NCBI GenBank assembly: GCA_038277395.1
Contig: CM076196.1
Coordinates: forward strand, 131,003,410-131,067,409
Reading direction: 5' to 3'
Source: Dryocosmus kuriphilus
Lineage: Eukaryota; Arthropoda; Insecta; Hymenoptera; Cynipidae
DNA: 64,000 nt
The position numbers and the translations under genes were made by a program. Positions 35,265 through 46,390 of the stretch are shown in pieces. Each line of letters begins with the position of its first letter. Within the stretch, counting starts at the first letter, position 1. The notes under the pieces are model-generated. The model did no database searches, was not told the origin of the DNA, and was given only the letters and a program-made list of their open reading frames with translations.

Positions 35265-38058
35265 CACTGGGGACCGGTTTTCTTATTAATAAACGAATTT
35301 CGCAAGCGGTTATCGATATGCAATTCATTAACGAACGGTTATCATGTATTGTACTAAAGGGTAATTTCTGCAAGCAGGTGCTAATCAACGTGCACTGCCT
35401 GCCCTACCGAGGACAAAGACGAAGATACTAAGGATCTTTTTTACGAAACAATCGAACAAGTTTGTGACAAGTTCTCAAAATATGACGCAAAAATAGTATT
35501 GGGCGATTTCAACGCGAAAATTGGAAAAGAACCGATGTATAGGCCTACAATAGGGTCAGAAAGCTTGCATGATGTCAGTAATGATGATGGGACTAGAGTA
35601 ATAAACTCGTTAGTAAGAAGAATTTAGTAAGAAGAAGTTAGTAACAGTAAGAACCTCGTTGTCAAAAGCACATATTTCAAACATAAAAATATACATAAGG
35701 CCACCTGGAAATCACCAGGTGGTATCACTCACAATCAGATTAATCACGTTTTAATTGACAGAAGACGTCATACAAATATTCTGGATGTAAGATCGTACAG
35801 GGGAGCGGATTTAAATTCAGACCACTTTCTCGTGATAATGAAACTAGGATCTAGACTAGCGTTAAGTAAGAACACTATCCCCCCAGAGCCAACAGTCCGT
35901 TTCAATATAGATAAGTTTAAAATACCAACAGAAAAATTGAATTATCAAGTAAAGATTTCTAATAGTTTCGATGCTCTTCCAAAACAGAGACGATAGCGAT
36001 AATTGTGAGGAGAACCTGGAAACCCTGTGGGGCAATATGAAAGAGGCGATACATACAGCCGCGAAAAGTACTGTAGGTTTAAAAAAAGTAACCAAAAGCA
36101 AACCGTGGTTCGACGAAGAGTGCAAACTGTGGTTTGAAAAGTGAACAGAGGACAAACTAATTAGTTTACAAAATAAGTGCGATAAGCGCATAAGAAGTAT
36201 CTCGAGATTAGTAAAAGTAGAAATAGGTTTTACAGATCCAAGAAAAGGGAGTGGGAAAAGAATAAAATACTAGCAATAGAAGTGCATAATAAATAAAATA
36301 ACCCGCGTGAGATGTACATGGGAATCAATTTTATAAGGAAAGGCTTTCAAAGAAGAACGGAAGCAATGAGGGACGAAAATGTCAATCTAGTAGCTGATAC
36401 GACAGAGAGACTAAATTTATGGAAAAGCTATTTCGATAAGCCATTGAACGTACGCGAAGCCCCCGTTGAAGTTAATCTCGGTGAAATCCACACTGCTGAT
36501 CTACTAATTGATGAGCCTACTGATAAAAAAATAGAAATGGTCATAAAGAAGTTGAAAAATAACAAAGCCGCAGGCATTGACGGCCTACCATCAGAACTGA
36601 TAAAAAATGAGGGCCCTTGCCGCACAAGACAAATTTGTAAATTAATACGCTCGATCTGGAAAAAAAAACGCATACCGGAGGAATGGAATACCTCAATTAT
36701 TATACCCATTTTTTAAAAAGGCTATAAAACGAACTGTAATAATTATCGGGGAATTTCACTTGTGCCTTCATGCTATAAGATCCTGTCCAATGTAATCTGA
36801 AGTAGACTAACCCCTTTTTCTGAGGAAATCATTGGGGATTACCAGTGTGGATTCCGCCGAAACTGTTCTAAAAGCGACTAAATGTTTACAATTAGATAAC
36901 TGTTAGGAAAGAAATGAGAATTTAATGAAGCAATACATGAGCTATTTATCGACTTCAAAAAAGCTTACGACTGTATAACACGCGCACGAATGTACTGGAT
37001 TCTAGAGTTCTTGAGTGTGCCAAGGAAATTGGTTAAACTTATCGAAGTTTGCTGAAGCGGCAGTAAGGGTAGAATACGCTTAAATGGAAGTTTATCTGAA
37101 GAGTTTTTGATCCGCGATGGCCTGAAACAGGGCGATGCGCTTTCGTGCATCCTTTTCAACTTAGTTTTAGAATACGTGGTCAGAAAAGTACAAACGAATC
37201 CGTCCGGTGCCACCCTCAGTGGGATAATACTAATTCTGGGATGTGGATGATCTCGACTTACTCGGGGATGATAAAGAAACGGTAGCTAAAAATGCAGAAG
37301 TCTTGACCACAAAAGCCAAGGAAATAGCTTTAGAAGTTAGCGAATCCAATTCAAAATATTTGACCGTCGACTGATCAGAACAAAGCAATGAAGAGGGGGA
37401 TCTAATGGCCGGAAATATGAAATTTGAAAGAGATAATGAGTTTAAATACCCCGAGACTATTATAACTAGCAACAATAAGATTAAAACGGAAATCAACAGG
37501 CTGCTGCACGCTGGCAATGGGTGCTACTATGCAGCAAATACATTACTAAAATCGCGATCGTTATCTAGAAACATCAAAGTAAGAATTTACAAAACGATAA
37601 TAATGTTGGTCGTCATGTACGGGTGCGAAACGTGGGTGCTGACGAAAGGAGAGGAGAACAAGTTTAGAGTATTCAAAAATAAAGTACTTAGAAAAATCTA
37701 TGGCCCAAAAAGGGACGAAGAAACTGGTGAATAGAGAAAACTGGATAATGATGAGCTGCATGCTTTCTACGGGTCAGTAAATATTAATAGAGTAATTAAA
37801 GCGCGCAAATTAAGCTGGGCGGGACATGTAGCAAGAATGGGCAACGATAGAACAGTGGCGCAAGTGTTAAGAGGGAAACCGATTAGTAAGAGACCTCTAG
37901 GCAGACCGAGAAATAGATGGGAGAAAAACGTAAAGGAGGATCTAAAAGAGCTAGGACATGATTATTTAAACTGGATGGCGGATGCGCAGGATAGAGATGC
38001 GTGGCGGTTCCGGGTAGCTGAGGCAATGAACTTCCGAGTTCAAATAGCTACACTATAA
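35265..38058 (+). pseudogene. RTE-like ORF2 (APE endonuclease + reverse transcriptase) pseudogene
   Basis: Read across frames the order is as follows. The endonuclease has FLINKRISQAVIDMQF, VLGDFNAKIGKEP, ATWKSPGG and RSYRGADLNSDHF, including the catalytic SDH. The RT has KLKNNKAAGIDGLPSE, NTSIIIPIF, FIDFKKAYD (motif A), GLKQGDALSCILFNLVLE (motif B) and DVDDLDLLGDD (motif C, YADD changed to DVDD). The C-terminus has GCETWVLTKGEENKFRVF, GPKRDEETGE, RPLGRPRNRWEKNVKEDL and AQDRDAWR. Stops at 35624, 36714, 36798, 37371 and 37732, plus frame changes, inactivate it. Confidence 0.85.
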
Positions 38059-38084
38059 TAATAAATAATAATAATAATAAAAAA
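35265..38084 (+). mobile_element. RTE-like LINE, near-complete ORF2 but decayed
   Basis: Same family as 22831-24359, here on the + strand with the endonuclease preserved in outline. The 5' end is truncated in the N-terminal endonuclease region near 35265. The 3' end is a run of ATAATAATAA-type trinucleotides from about 38054, which is directly joined to an R4/Dong-like LINE fragment, so no target duplication can be seen on the right. Confidence 0.85.
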
Positions 38085-38097
38085 CATCTGTAGAGTA

Positions 38098-38964
38098 GAC
38101 TTGTACACCCCTCTTAAGCTTGCAGTTGCTGATTACCAAAACATCGGACACCTAACTGTTGAACAACTTAATGCTCAATGGCGTGGTAAGCAACTGCATG
38201 GAAAGCACCCTCAAATACTAGATCTTCCATGCGTAGATACTAATGCTTCAAACCTCTGGCTAAAGCGGGGAGAACTCTTTCCTGAAACGGAGGGGTTCGT
38301 TATTGCTAACCAAGATGGAGTAATGAACACGAGGAACTACCAAAAACATGTCCTCAATTTTAAGGCGGTCATTGATAAATGCCGCCTCTGTGGTAAGCCA
38401 AATGAGACAATCGAGCACATCATTGATGGCTGTACGATGCTTGCCTCGCAAGAATATACCCGCAGACACAATGATGCTGCAGGGATTATCCACCAACAGA
38501 TTGCTCTAAATCTTGGTTTGCTAGAGGAACGTAAGCCTTATTATAAATAATCCCCTGTAAGAATACTAGAGAACGAACATCATCTCCTCTACTGGGACAG
38601 GACTATCCTGACAGACCACCTGGTCAGGCATAATCGCCCAGACGTCCTCTGGTGGAACAAACATGAGCAACATATCAGAATTATTGACATTAGTGTTCCC
38701 TTAAACCACAATATCCAACTTCGATACACTGAGAAGATCCAGAAGTATGCGGAGTTGCGGCAGGAGATCATGGCCATGTGGAGAGTGAAGAAGGTCACCC
38801 TTCACCCGGTAGTAATCTCCTCCACCGGGAACGTTCACGTGAGATGCATCCAACACTTGGAAGACCTGGGAGCTGGGAAATTTTTACATCTTATACAGAA
38901 GACGATATTGCTTAACACCTGCCGCATCGTCCAGAGTTTTATGGGCGTTACCAATGATAGCGGC
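38098..38964 (+). pseudogene. R4/Dong-like ORF, C-terminal zinc knuckle and restriction-like endonuclease
   Basis: Encodes KLAVADYQNIGHLTVEQLN, WLKRGELFPETEGFV, and a complete CCHC knuckle CRLCGKPNETIEHIIDGC. Next come LLYWDRTILTDHLVRHNRPD and, 13 residues after VLWW, the IIDIS segment. RPD...D is the catalytic pattern of the restriction-enzyme-like endonuclease found in R2/R4/Dong LINEs. One in-frame stop (38548-38550, after KPYYK) separates the knuckle from the endonuclease; the reading frame is otherwise preserved to the end NDSG-stop. The knuckle is better preserved here than in the longer copy, where the first cysteine is tyrosine. Confidence 0.85.
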
Positions 38965-39467
38965 TAATCGTCTTCTGTAAAAAAGGCTATCCCACGTACG
39001 CTTTAAAAGTTGACAACCCCACGTTATGCACTTTTAATATTAAAAAAATTTTTTTTGACAGAGTTTTATTTAGTTTTATTATCAAAAATGTCTTGTGACT
39101 TTTGTTTATTTTTGTTCTTGTCTTGTGACTTTTATTTATTTTTGTTCTTGTTATTATCATTATTATTATATTCGCTATCGTGTCGTGTATGTCCGTGTAC
39201 ATTTGTGAAGTTATGTGTGTTGTACACCGCTCGAAATATTATTATATTAATTGAGTCGTTGGTCTCAGATGCTGGTTTAAAAAATCTTCACGAATGCTCT
39301 GGTTCCCATTCCCAGGTATGTCTCTGACTTTCTCTCTCTCGCTATCTCTCCCTTTGGGGAGTGCTTTTGCCCCCTTGGCACCTGCGATAAACAATATCGC
39401 TTGAATTTTATAACACTAAGAAAGAATTGAGGACAAATGTCTCTGATAATGTTGCCTTTAAGGGAGC

Positions 39468-39474
39468 ATTGTTC

Positions 39475-39532
<58 letters not shown>

Positions 39533-39540
39533 AAGCAATG
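39468..39540. repeat. Extra segment with 53-A homopolymer between short inverted flanks
   Basis: Compared with 61850-61860, this copy has CATTGTTCGTTT, then 53 A, then CAAGCAATG inserted between AAGGGAG and GTTCTT. The flanks are imperfect inverted copies of each other (CATTGTTCG / CATTGCTTG). It may be a tiny retroposed poly(A) insertion or a sequencing/assembly artefact. Confidence 0.6.
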
Positions 39541-40340
39541 GTTCTTCGGGCGTCTGTTTGAGACATTTGTGAATTTCCTCAATTCAGAAAAACACCTCAT
39601 ACTTCAGGCATCACTTTACGTCTGAGCAAAAGCTGCGATGCTTCATGGTCCAGAGTAGGATTATTTTAATTATTTGACGAATGCGGAAGCAGAATAATTT
39701 TTGAAACCGCCTCTGACACAAACGAATCTACTAAGCACTTGCCGCGTTCGCGACCGTGTTTGGTAGCGATGTACCGGGTCATGAGTACCTGTGGGAGGAG
39801 GTGGGCCCATAATAATAATATTCGTGTTATCTCGGATGGGACCCTTGACCAGGCCACCAGGCGCTTCCTCAGGTTGCGGATAGAGGTGGCCTGTACTAAG
39901 GTTTTCTGCTGAATATAGTTACACTATTAAACAGGCAGTCGCGGGCAATGGTCCAGGTATGGTCCCGAAGGAATAACCGCCAAGTCATGGCGTGAACTGC
40001 CGTGCTTAAGGCTGCGTAGCAACAGGGGTGTGGTGTCGTGTACGGTGTCTCTAGGATACCAGGTCGCCTCCTGGAGTATATAGAATTTACCCTTGCATGC
40101 GGGGCTCTGTGAGGGTGGACTACCCTTTCCCTAGGTTTATAAACCTTAAATGAATAATTTAAAAAATTTTATGAAGCTGTGGTCGCTACCCGAAGATCGT
40201 CGGGTTCCCCCTGATGACACCGACGGGTGTGAAAGTACTCGGACTGACAACGGCGAGTTGCGTGATGGACAGGTAACTCGAACCATGTCACCCGAAGAAA
40301 ACTTGCCCAGACAAAACACTGGCAAAAGGCGGTAGGTGCC

Positions 40341-41586
40341 ATGTCACCAGGCACAACTGCTGATGATGCTTCGGATGATAACGAACGTCCGACCACTTCA
40401 GCAGGTATACCGCAGCAACGCATCAATTTTCAACCTCAACATGATGAGTACTTGATGCGTTGCCAATTTGAGAACGAGTTAGGTGCGACCACCAATTCAC
40501 AAGATGGGATGGCCTTTCGCGGAAAATTTGTGGTGAAATTCCCGGAACTACTGACAGTAACAGAAGATGACCTCAGTCGGAAAGTACAACTAATAACTCG
40601 GGAGAATCTCCTCCACAGAAGAACCATCAGCCGAATTAAATCAGAGATTGAGACCGCACTCCAACAACAACAGGTTGGTACACAGACCAGTAAGCGGATA
40701 TCGTGGAAATCCACGAATAAGGATGTAGTCAGATGTCACTTTGAGGCACCTAGCTGACCAATTCCGCTCAATTGAGCGCCGAAAGCTCCTTTCCGTGGTC
40801 GAAATTGAAAACATTAGGAGGCAAGTGCAAAAAGAACTAGCACTTCCCGAAATGAACTCCCTGGAGGGAGCTGAGGAGGAGATTTTGCCCGGGATATCAG
40901 ACGCTACAAATGTTCGGGAGCTGGGCCCGGAGGATGTAGAACGAAGATTGTCGCATAGTTGTCAATCATTAGGGCTTCATCCGCCAGACCAGGCCCCTGC
41001 GGACCCAACTGATGAGCTCAATGAACAGAGCTTGCGTCTCTTAGGGTAATTTACTGATGCCATCATAGAGTTTACGGAACTGGAACCATCCCAAAGGGGT
41101 GCTCTTCCAAAATTGAGGATTAACAGCGTAGACAACCACATATTTCCTCTGTTACTGCGTCAAGACATGAGCTTACAGCAGTTGCAGACTATTGCATATT
41201 GCGCTGCCGTCGCGTGTGCCAGGACGTTAAGCATCAAAAGCAAGCCTAGGGGAAATAGCACCTACTTCCCCAGGAGTAGGTTAGATCCTCCGTGGAAGTT
41301 TAGGCTTCAAAACGAAGTCAGCAAAATAAGAGCTAAACTTGGTCGGTTGTACCAATTTCGGAAGGGCAATCGGGCACAGAAGCTGACTCGCCACGTGAAG
41401 GAAATCCTTCGTCCATTTAACATCAATCCAAGAATATCTAAGGATCTAGACGAAGTAATTGACTACTTTAAACAAAGGCTCATGGTCCTGTCAGCGCGTC
41501 TGCGGCGCTTCAAGCGGTCTACCGCGAGAGGTTATGACAACAAGATGTTTTTACAAAATGAAAAAAAGTTTTACCGTACTTTCTGA
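40341..41586 (+). pseudogene. R4/Dong-like ORF, N-terminal part
   Basis: Three frames follow each other. The first (40341-40757) opens MSPGTTADDASDDNERPTTS and contains LLTVTEDDLSRKVQLITREN. The second (40741-41049) has FRSIERRKLLSVVEIENIRR. The third (to 41586) has MSLQQLQTIAYCAAVACART, LDPPWKFRLQNEVSKIRAKL and RLRRFKRSTARGYDNKMF, then QNEKKFYRTF-stop. The last block precedes the RT in R4-type LINEs. The stop at 41584 is caused by a 2-bp loss; the duplicate of this spot at 45883 reads on as FYRKLSDGEINNASE. No N-terminal zinc finger is visible. Confidence 0.75.
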
Positions 41587-41665
41587 TGGAGAAATCAATA
41601 ATGCCAGTGAACCCCCGAGTGCTGAGGAGATGGCTAGATATTGGTCAGGTATCTGGGGTAATCAT
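41568..41665. repeat. Long target-site duplication, left copy
   Basis: 98 bp from GTTTTACCGTA to TAATCAT, repeated at 45883-45982 on the other side of the minus-strand LINE. It differs by a 2-bp indel (AA missing here) and one substitution. Confidence 0.85.
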
Positions 41666-41835
41666 TTTTTTTTTTTTTTTTTTTGGTGGTTGGAGGAGGG
41701 GAAATCTTGCATAAGACACCCCAGTTGGGGTAGTGTCGGATTCTTACCGACTAAAAACCCTCCCCCTGGCGCTCAGACTAGGTCCATTGTGCCTTTCCAT
41801 TATATGTCTGCTATTAATGGACCATCCCAGACCTC

Positions 41836-44582
41836 TTAATGAAGTCTAGTATGTCGCTCATTTTTAGCGTTTGATGTCTCCGGGTTCCATGAAATTATCC
41901 CCAAGGACTTGTTTCCGAAGCCCGGCAAGTGCCGGACATTGGCAGAATACATGTAGGGACGACTCCTCATCCCCACCGCACTTTCTGCACTCTGCTGTGG
42001 GACTGAGTCCCATCTTCTGTTTGTGATAGATCGGTTATGCCCTGTTAGCATGTGTACCATAGTCCTAGTATCTTTCTTGGGTAACTTCAGAATTTCTGTG
42101 GCCCTGTCCATCCTGTACTCATAGGCAACGTACCTTTTTGCTGCGCCATTCTTTGCCAACTGGTCCACCTTCTCATTTCCGTTGATCCCTTTGTGACCAG
42201 GGACCCACATGAGTGTTACTTTGTTTTTCTCTGCTAGCTGATGTAATGCTCTTTTGCATTCCCAAACCAGTTCTGATGTTATACCTGGTTTCCCAACTGC
42301 AGTTAAAACGTTGCCTGGCTGTCCGAGCAGATTGTGATCTGTCGGCCGGCCGCGTTTTCTTTTATGAGTGCTTCAGCACATTGAAGTACAGCTGAGACCT
42401 CCGCCTGAAAGACGGTGGCATGCTGCCTGGGATTTCCATCCCTTTTCTTCTAGCGCTGTCATATGTTCCTGCTCCTGCACCCACCTCCTTCTTGGATCCG
42501 TCTGTATACCAGATTTCCCCCTGGAGAAGTGGGTTACCCTCCACCGGCCATTCGTCCCTACATGGAATAAGAACTCGGAAGACTTTAGTGAAATTGAAGC
42601 GTATTGTTGTTTTATCATACCTCAATCCTAACAATGGTATACAGGAGAGGTGATAACACACCCCCCTGTGGGCATCCTCGTGGTTCCACTCCCCCTATCC
42701 GGCCATTACTCCATCTGGTTTCGAGATGTCTCCCGTGCAGCATACTCCTTATCCAGTATACTAGCTGGATTGGCACGCCGCACCTAGTGGCCTCTCGGCA
42801 GATGACTTCTGTTGGGGGGGGGGGGGGGGGGGGTGTTGCTGAAGGCACCTTCTATATCCAGGAAGCTGCCCACCGCATATCATCCTTGTTCGAGCTGTTG
42901 CTCCATTTTTGTCACAGCAGCGTGAAGCGCTGTTTCTACCGAGCAGCCCGCCTGAAAAGCGTGCTGCTCTTTGTGCAACGGGGAGATTAGAAGCACCTCA
43001 TCCCTGATGTATCTCTCGACCAACTTCTACCGTCTTCAAGATGAAAGACGTCAAGCTGATTGGTCTGAAATCCTTCGCAGCGGTATAGCCCTCCTTACCC
43101 GGTTTGGACAGAAAAACTACCCTATCGTTCTTCGATGGCGACGGCACGTGTTTCAGAGCTATACTGGCCTTGAGCAGTTTTGTCAACGGGGCGATGACGC
43201 AATCCATGCCCTTCTGTAGCAGCACTGGAAACACCCCATCCGCTCCCGGTGACTTATAGGGGCAGAAGGATTTAACGGCCCATTCTATCTTCCTACTATC
43301 CACGACCTTTGCTGCGAATCACCAGTCGGCCTTCTCTCTCCTTAGGCCCAAGCACTCCTCTTGCTGGTCGGTTTGTTGTCTCTGAAAGCCTGGAAAGTGA
43401 ACTTCCATCAGGCGATTCAGATTTGTTTCTTCATGCCCTGCAAGCTCGCCATTTTCGAGCCTTATGAGTCCGAGGCGAGCTTCCGAATCTTTCGCCAGGA
43501 TCTTGCGAAGCCTTGCTGTGCCCGAGATATCTTTCATGTCTTCATAGAAGCCAGTCCAGCCATCTCGTTTGTATCTCCTTATTTTTTCCTTATAGTCAGT
43601 ATGGGCCAGTTTATACCTGTCCCAGTCTGACGGGAGTTTAGTTTTGTTTGCCCTATTACACAATGCTCTAGTCTTTTTCTTTAGCCTCTTAAGGTGGTTA
43701 TTCCACCACTCGGCCCCATTCCTAGATTTTATTGTGCTCATAGGGCAGTTATTCTCGTAAGATTTTATCAAAGCTCTCTGCAAATAATCCGCAGCATGCT
43801 CTAATTCGTCTATGGTTCCATACCTTGTAGAAAACTCCATGAGCCTGCCTTTGAGTTCCTCTTTATAAAAGTCCCAAAGTGTGTTCCTGGGATTTCTTAT
43901 TTTCGAAACCTCCGGTTTTCTTAGGGCCAACTGAAACAAGATGTATTTGTGGTCTGAGAGAGACTCCTCATCGGAGACTCTCCATCCCACTACCCTACCC
44001 CTCAGTTTTCTCGAGCATAGAGTCAAGTCGAGAACCTCATTCCTGTTTTTGTTCTGGAATGTAGGTACATTACTTCTATTTAGTATCTCCAGCTCAGTGC
44101 CAGCTAAGTATTCTATAAGATCTCTTCCTCTATTATTCATGTTCGTGCTCCCCCCCACACCACATGGTGAGCGTTCGCATCGCACCCTAACAAAGAGGGA
44201 TTTCATTCTTCTGACAGTGCTGTATAATTACCCCCACCGCATCGCTCGGAAAGTACGCTGAGGCAACATACACGTCTAGCCATTCTCCACGCATGTCCCT
44301 AAGCTTTACCTTGATAACGACAAAGTCCCTGGAGCAGTGTTTAGGCACCAATATCGCATCCATGCCCTTAAAGACTATGCATGCCCTTGGTGCTTTTTCG
44401 CTTGGCCTCTTATATAAAGAACCAGAGCGTTCTAGGCCACAAATCCTTCCATTGTATAACCAAGGTTCTTGGATCAGGTATGTACCTATCTGCACTACTG
44501 CCGTGCGCCTGGCTAAGACTGCCGAGGCGCCTTTGCTATGGTGCAAGTTTATCTGAAACATGGAGATCCCCGACCTGGCCAT
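41836..44582 (-). pseudogene. LINE ORF2 (APE endonuclease, reverse transcriptase, RNase H) pseudogene
   Basis: Order on the minus strand. Endonuclease at 44582-43319, with a frameshift near 44190: MFQINLHHSKGASAVLARR, YLIQEPWLYNGRI, then after the shift GSTNMNNRGRDLIEYL, PTFQNKNRNEVLDLTL and SLSDHKYI. Linker: EWWNNHLKRLKKKTRALCN. RT from 43303: SPGADGVFPVLLQKG, FRPISLTSFILKT, FLDIEGAF (motif A). A C20 run coding for prolines follows at 42814-42833, then VICREATRCGVPI and CPQGGVLSPLLYT (motif B). Motif C (YxDD) is gone: sequence jumps near 42640 to RYDKTTIRFNFTKVF. RNase H: IWYTDGSKKEVGAGAG and MWVPGHKGINGNEKVDQLA. Multiple frame changes. Confidence 0.85.
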
Positions 44583-44758
44583 TAATCGACTAAGCCGGAG
44601 TATCTCCAGGTGCTTCTGGTCTCCCTGCAGTGCCCTGACGGGTCACCCGGAAGGAGACTCTACCAGTCCCTAGATAGGGCCGAAAGTTCAGAGCCGTGAG
44701 GGCCCTAATATCGCTTTCGGGGAAACTGACCGTTATCAACCAGCCCGTTCCCGCTGGC

Positions 44759-45610
44759 CTATTTCCCTTTTTGTTTTTTGTTTTGAAACCTCAGGCGCCC
44801 CAGAACGACCGCCGGATCCTCGGGCGTACCGGGAATCAGTACGTTCGCCCTCCGGTACCTCTGGAGGCACTCGATTTCCTTGACCTCCAGATTCAGTTCC
44901 TCTTTGATCCTAAATGTTGGAGCCCTCTCTTCCAGCCACTCCCTCGACCAGGTGTCAGCGGCTTGTACCACGATGGCCCCCGCCCTGAGGAACATGTCCT
45001 CGAATCTGGGGGCGCGTCCCTCACGAGGTAACGCGTCAATCCCTTTCGAGACTTTACCCCTCAGCTTAGCCAACTCCAATGAAGTTAAGCAGTCATCAGG
45101 ATAACCCGACGCGACGACAACCCTCATCAGAGCGTTACCAGACATCTGCGCAAAGGAAAGTCCATGCGTCCCCATGGCCTTTGGACTTTTCGACTCCCTG
45201 TTCGGTGGAGTGTCCTTTGAGCCCTTTTTCCTCTTGCCCATATTTTGAGCAGGAGGAATTGCTCCCGCTGGAGTTTGCCTATTGACGATCCCTTGTGGGG
45301 AGTCCTGGCTACTCTCTACCACCTGCTTTTCAAAGCGATATTTCTGCCTTTGTGCCCCAGAGCGTCTTTTTCTCTTGAAAGACAGCTTGGTAATTTTATT
45401 TTCAACAGTTGAAATACTGCTATCTACAACTGTTGTGTTCTTCATTGCTGAGGGGCCGTCCCCATTAGGGCCGTCCTTTATTCGCGATGAGTTTGATGAA
45501 GATCCCCCAGGGAGATCTTCATTTGTTTTGCTTGTTTTATTATTATTCAAAGACGTTTTTTTGTCCCACGAGTAGCTGGGGATAAAGTCACTCCCTGCAG
45601 AGCCCCGCAT
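44759..45610 (-). CDS. LINE ORF1 (gag-like) protein, DUF4780-type
   Basis: An uninterrupted 283-codon frame. Residues 1-170 are serine/lysine-rich and low-complexity, with basic patches KRKRRSGAQRQKYRFEK and MGKRKKGSKD that suit RNA or nuclear binding. From about residue 175 the sequence is globular: ALMRVVVASGYPDDCLTSLE, then RAGAIVVQAADTWSREWLEE and KEIECLQRYRRANVLIPGT. This matches the DUF4780-type region found in ORF1 proteins of insect LOA/jockey-type LINEs. No CCHC knuckles are present. The frame is intact, but the partner ORF2 is not. Confidence 0.8.
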   Translation of the reverse strand: MRGSAGSDFIPSYSWDKKTSLNNNKTSKTNEDLPGGSSSNSSRIKDGPNGDGPSAMKNTTVVDSSISTVENKITKLSFKRKRRSGAQRQKYRFEKQVVESSQDSPQGIVNRQTPAGAIPPAQNMGKRKKGSKDTPPNRESKSPKAMGTHGLSFAQMSGNALMRVVVASGYPDDCLTSLELAKLRGKVSKGIDALPREGRAPRFEDMFLRAGAIVVQAADTWSREWLEERAPTFRIKEELNLEVKEIECLQRYRRANVLIPGTPEDPAVVLGRLRFQNKKQKGK

Positions 45611-45882
45611 GCAGGGAGATGGTCTAAATACGAAGGGATTCGACCCGGTGTCCCTAAGTCTTCGTTGAAGACACCTCCTTTAGATCCCGCCATGTCTGCC
45701 TCAATATAGGGGGGCATGCTGGTATATTCAAGGATTTGGTAACCCTAATGCCATCCAGCCTTTAACACGGAGATCACATCTTAGCTTGGGGCGTGGGGAC
45801 TCGCGACCCCAATATTCCAGGGAGTTTTGCCGTTCCCCCTGGAAGGATCACTTTTTGGTCGAGATCCATCGGATCAGAGACC

Positions 45883-45982
45883 GTTTTACCGTAAACTTTC
45901 TGATGGAGAAATCAATAATGCCAGTGAACCCCCGAGTGCTGAGGAGATGGCTAGATATTGGTCAGGTATCTGGAGTAATCAT
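45883..45982. repeat. Long target-site duplication, right copy
   Basis: 100-bp counterpart of 41568-41665. This copy keeps the open reading frame of the host LINE, so it is closer to the ancestral sequence. Confidence 0.85.
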
Positions 45983-46390
45983 GTGTCAAGTAATTTGGAC
46001 ACGCCGTGGCTTGACCTCGAAAAAGAGAGAGTTTTAGAGCTGCCTGCGATGGATTATAATTTATCTATCACAGCTGCTGAGGTAACTCGCATCTTAAAGA
46101 GGGCGAAGAATTGGAAGGCGCCTGGTTCGGATGGGGTGCACAGTTTCTGGTACAACTATCTAGTGGCTCTGCACTCCGCCCTTGCGGACGCCCTTTAGGC
46201 CATTTTGGTGAATCCTGAACTTATGCCTTCTTTTATGACAGAGGGAGTCACGTATATGATACCTAAAAAACCAGATCCTAATAGACCTAAAGATTATCGA
46301 CCAATTGCCTGCCTTTCCACACTCTACAAGTGTCTCACCGCTATTATATCTGAAGGCATCTATAAACACTGTGAGGAGATCAACGTCCTG
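45883..46390 (+). pseudogene. R4/Dong-like ORF, reverse transcriptase N-terminal half
   Basis: Resumes at the second copy of the target duplication (FYRKLSDGEINNASEPPS) and continues with RILKRAKNWKAPGSDGVHSF, an in-frame stop (46196-46198), MPSFMTEGVTYMIPKKPDPN, and RPKDYRPIACLSTLYKCLT. These are RT motifs 1-2 of R2/R4-type enzymes. The frame is cut at ...EEINVLT by the palindromic element and rejoins at 59450. Confidence 0.85.

Larger units (their letters stand above)
38086..39820 (+). mobile_element. R4/Dong-like LINE fragment, 5'-truncated, in the TAA tail of the RTE-like LINE
   Basis: Starts abruptly at CTGTAGAGTAGAC, a point equal to 60493 in the longer copy, directly after the ATAATAATAA tail of the preceding LINE. 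It carries the C-terminal part of the ORF and a ~0.85-kb 3' untranslated region ending GTGGGCCCATAATAATAATA. The longer copy of the same family begins directly after that tail. It has a 73-bp extra segment (39468-39540) that the other copy lacks. Confidence 0.85.
41666..45882 (-). mobile_element. LOA/I-like LINE (ORF1, APE endonuclease, RT, RNase H) inserted in the R4/Dong-like LINE
   Basis: A 20-T run (41665-41684) marks the poly(A) tail on the minus strand, so the 3' end is on the left and the 5' end on the right at 45882. The 5' leader is 45611-45882, followed by ORF1 and ORF2. Flanking copies of 98-100 bp of the host LINE show this is a target-primed insertion with an exceptionally long duplication. 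The RNase H domain after the RT places it near the I/LOA/R1 group. It is nearly full length but has lost the RT catalytic site. Confidence 0.85.

Noticed and set aside
39277..39625. Open frames running through the A53 tract on both strands
   Set aside because: They are poly-Phe or poly-Lys readings of the homopolymer inside a LINE 3' untranslated region.
45282..45575. Plus-strand frames across 42-45 kb
   Set aside because: They are antisense to LINE ORF1 and ORF2, which have clear domains on the minus strand.
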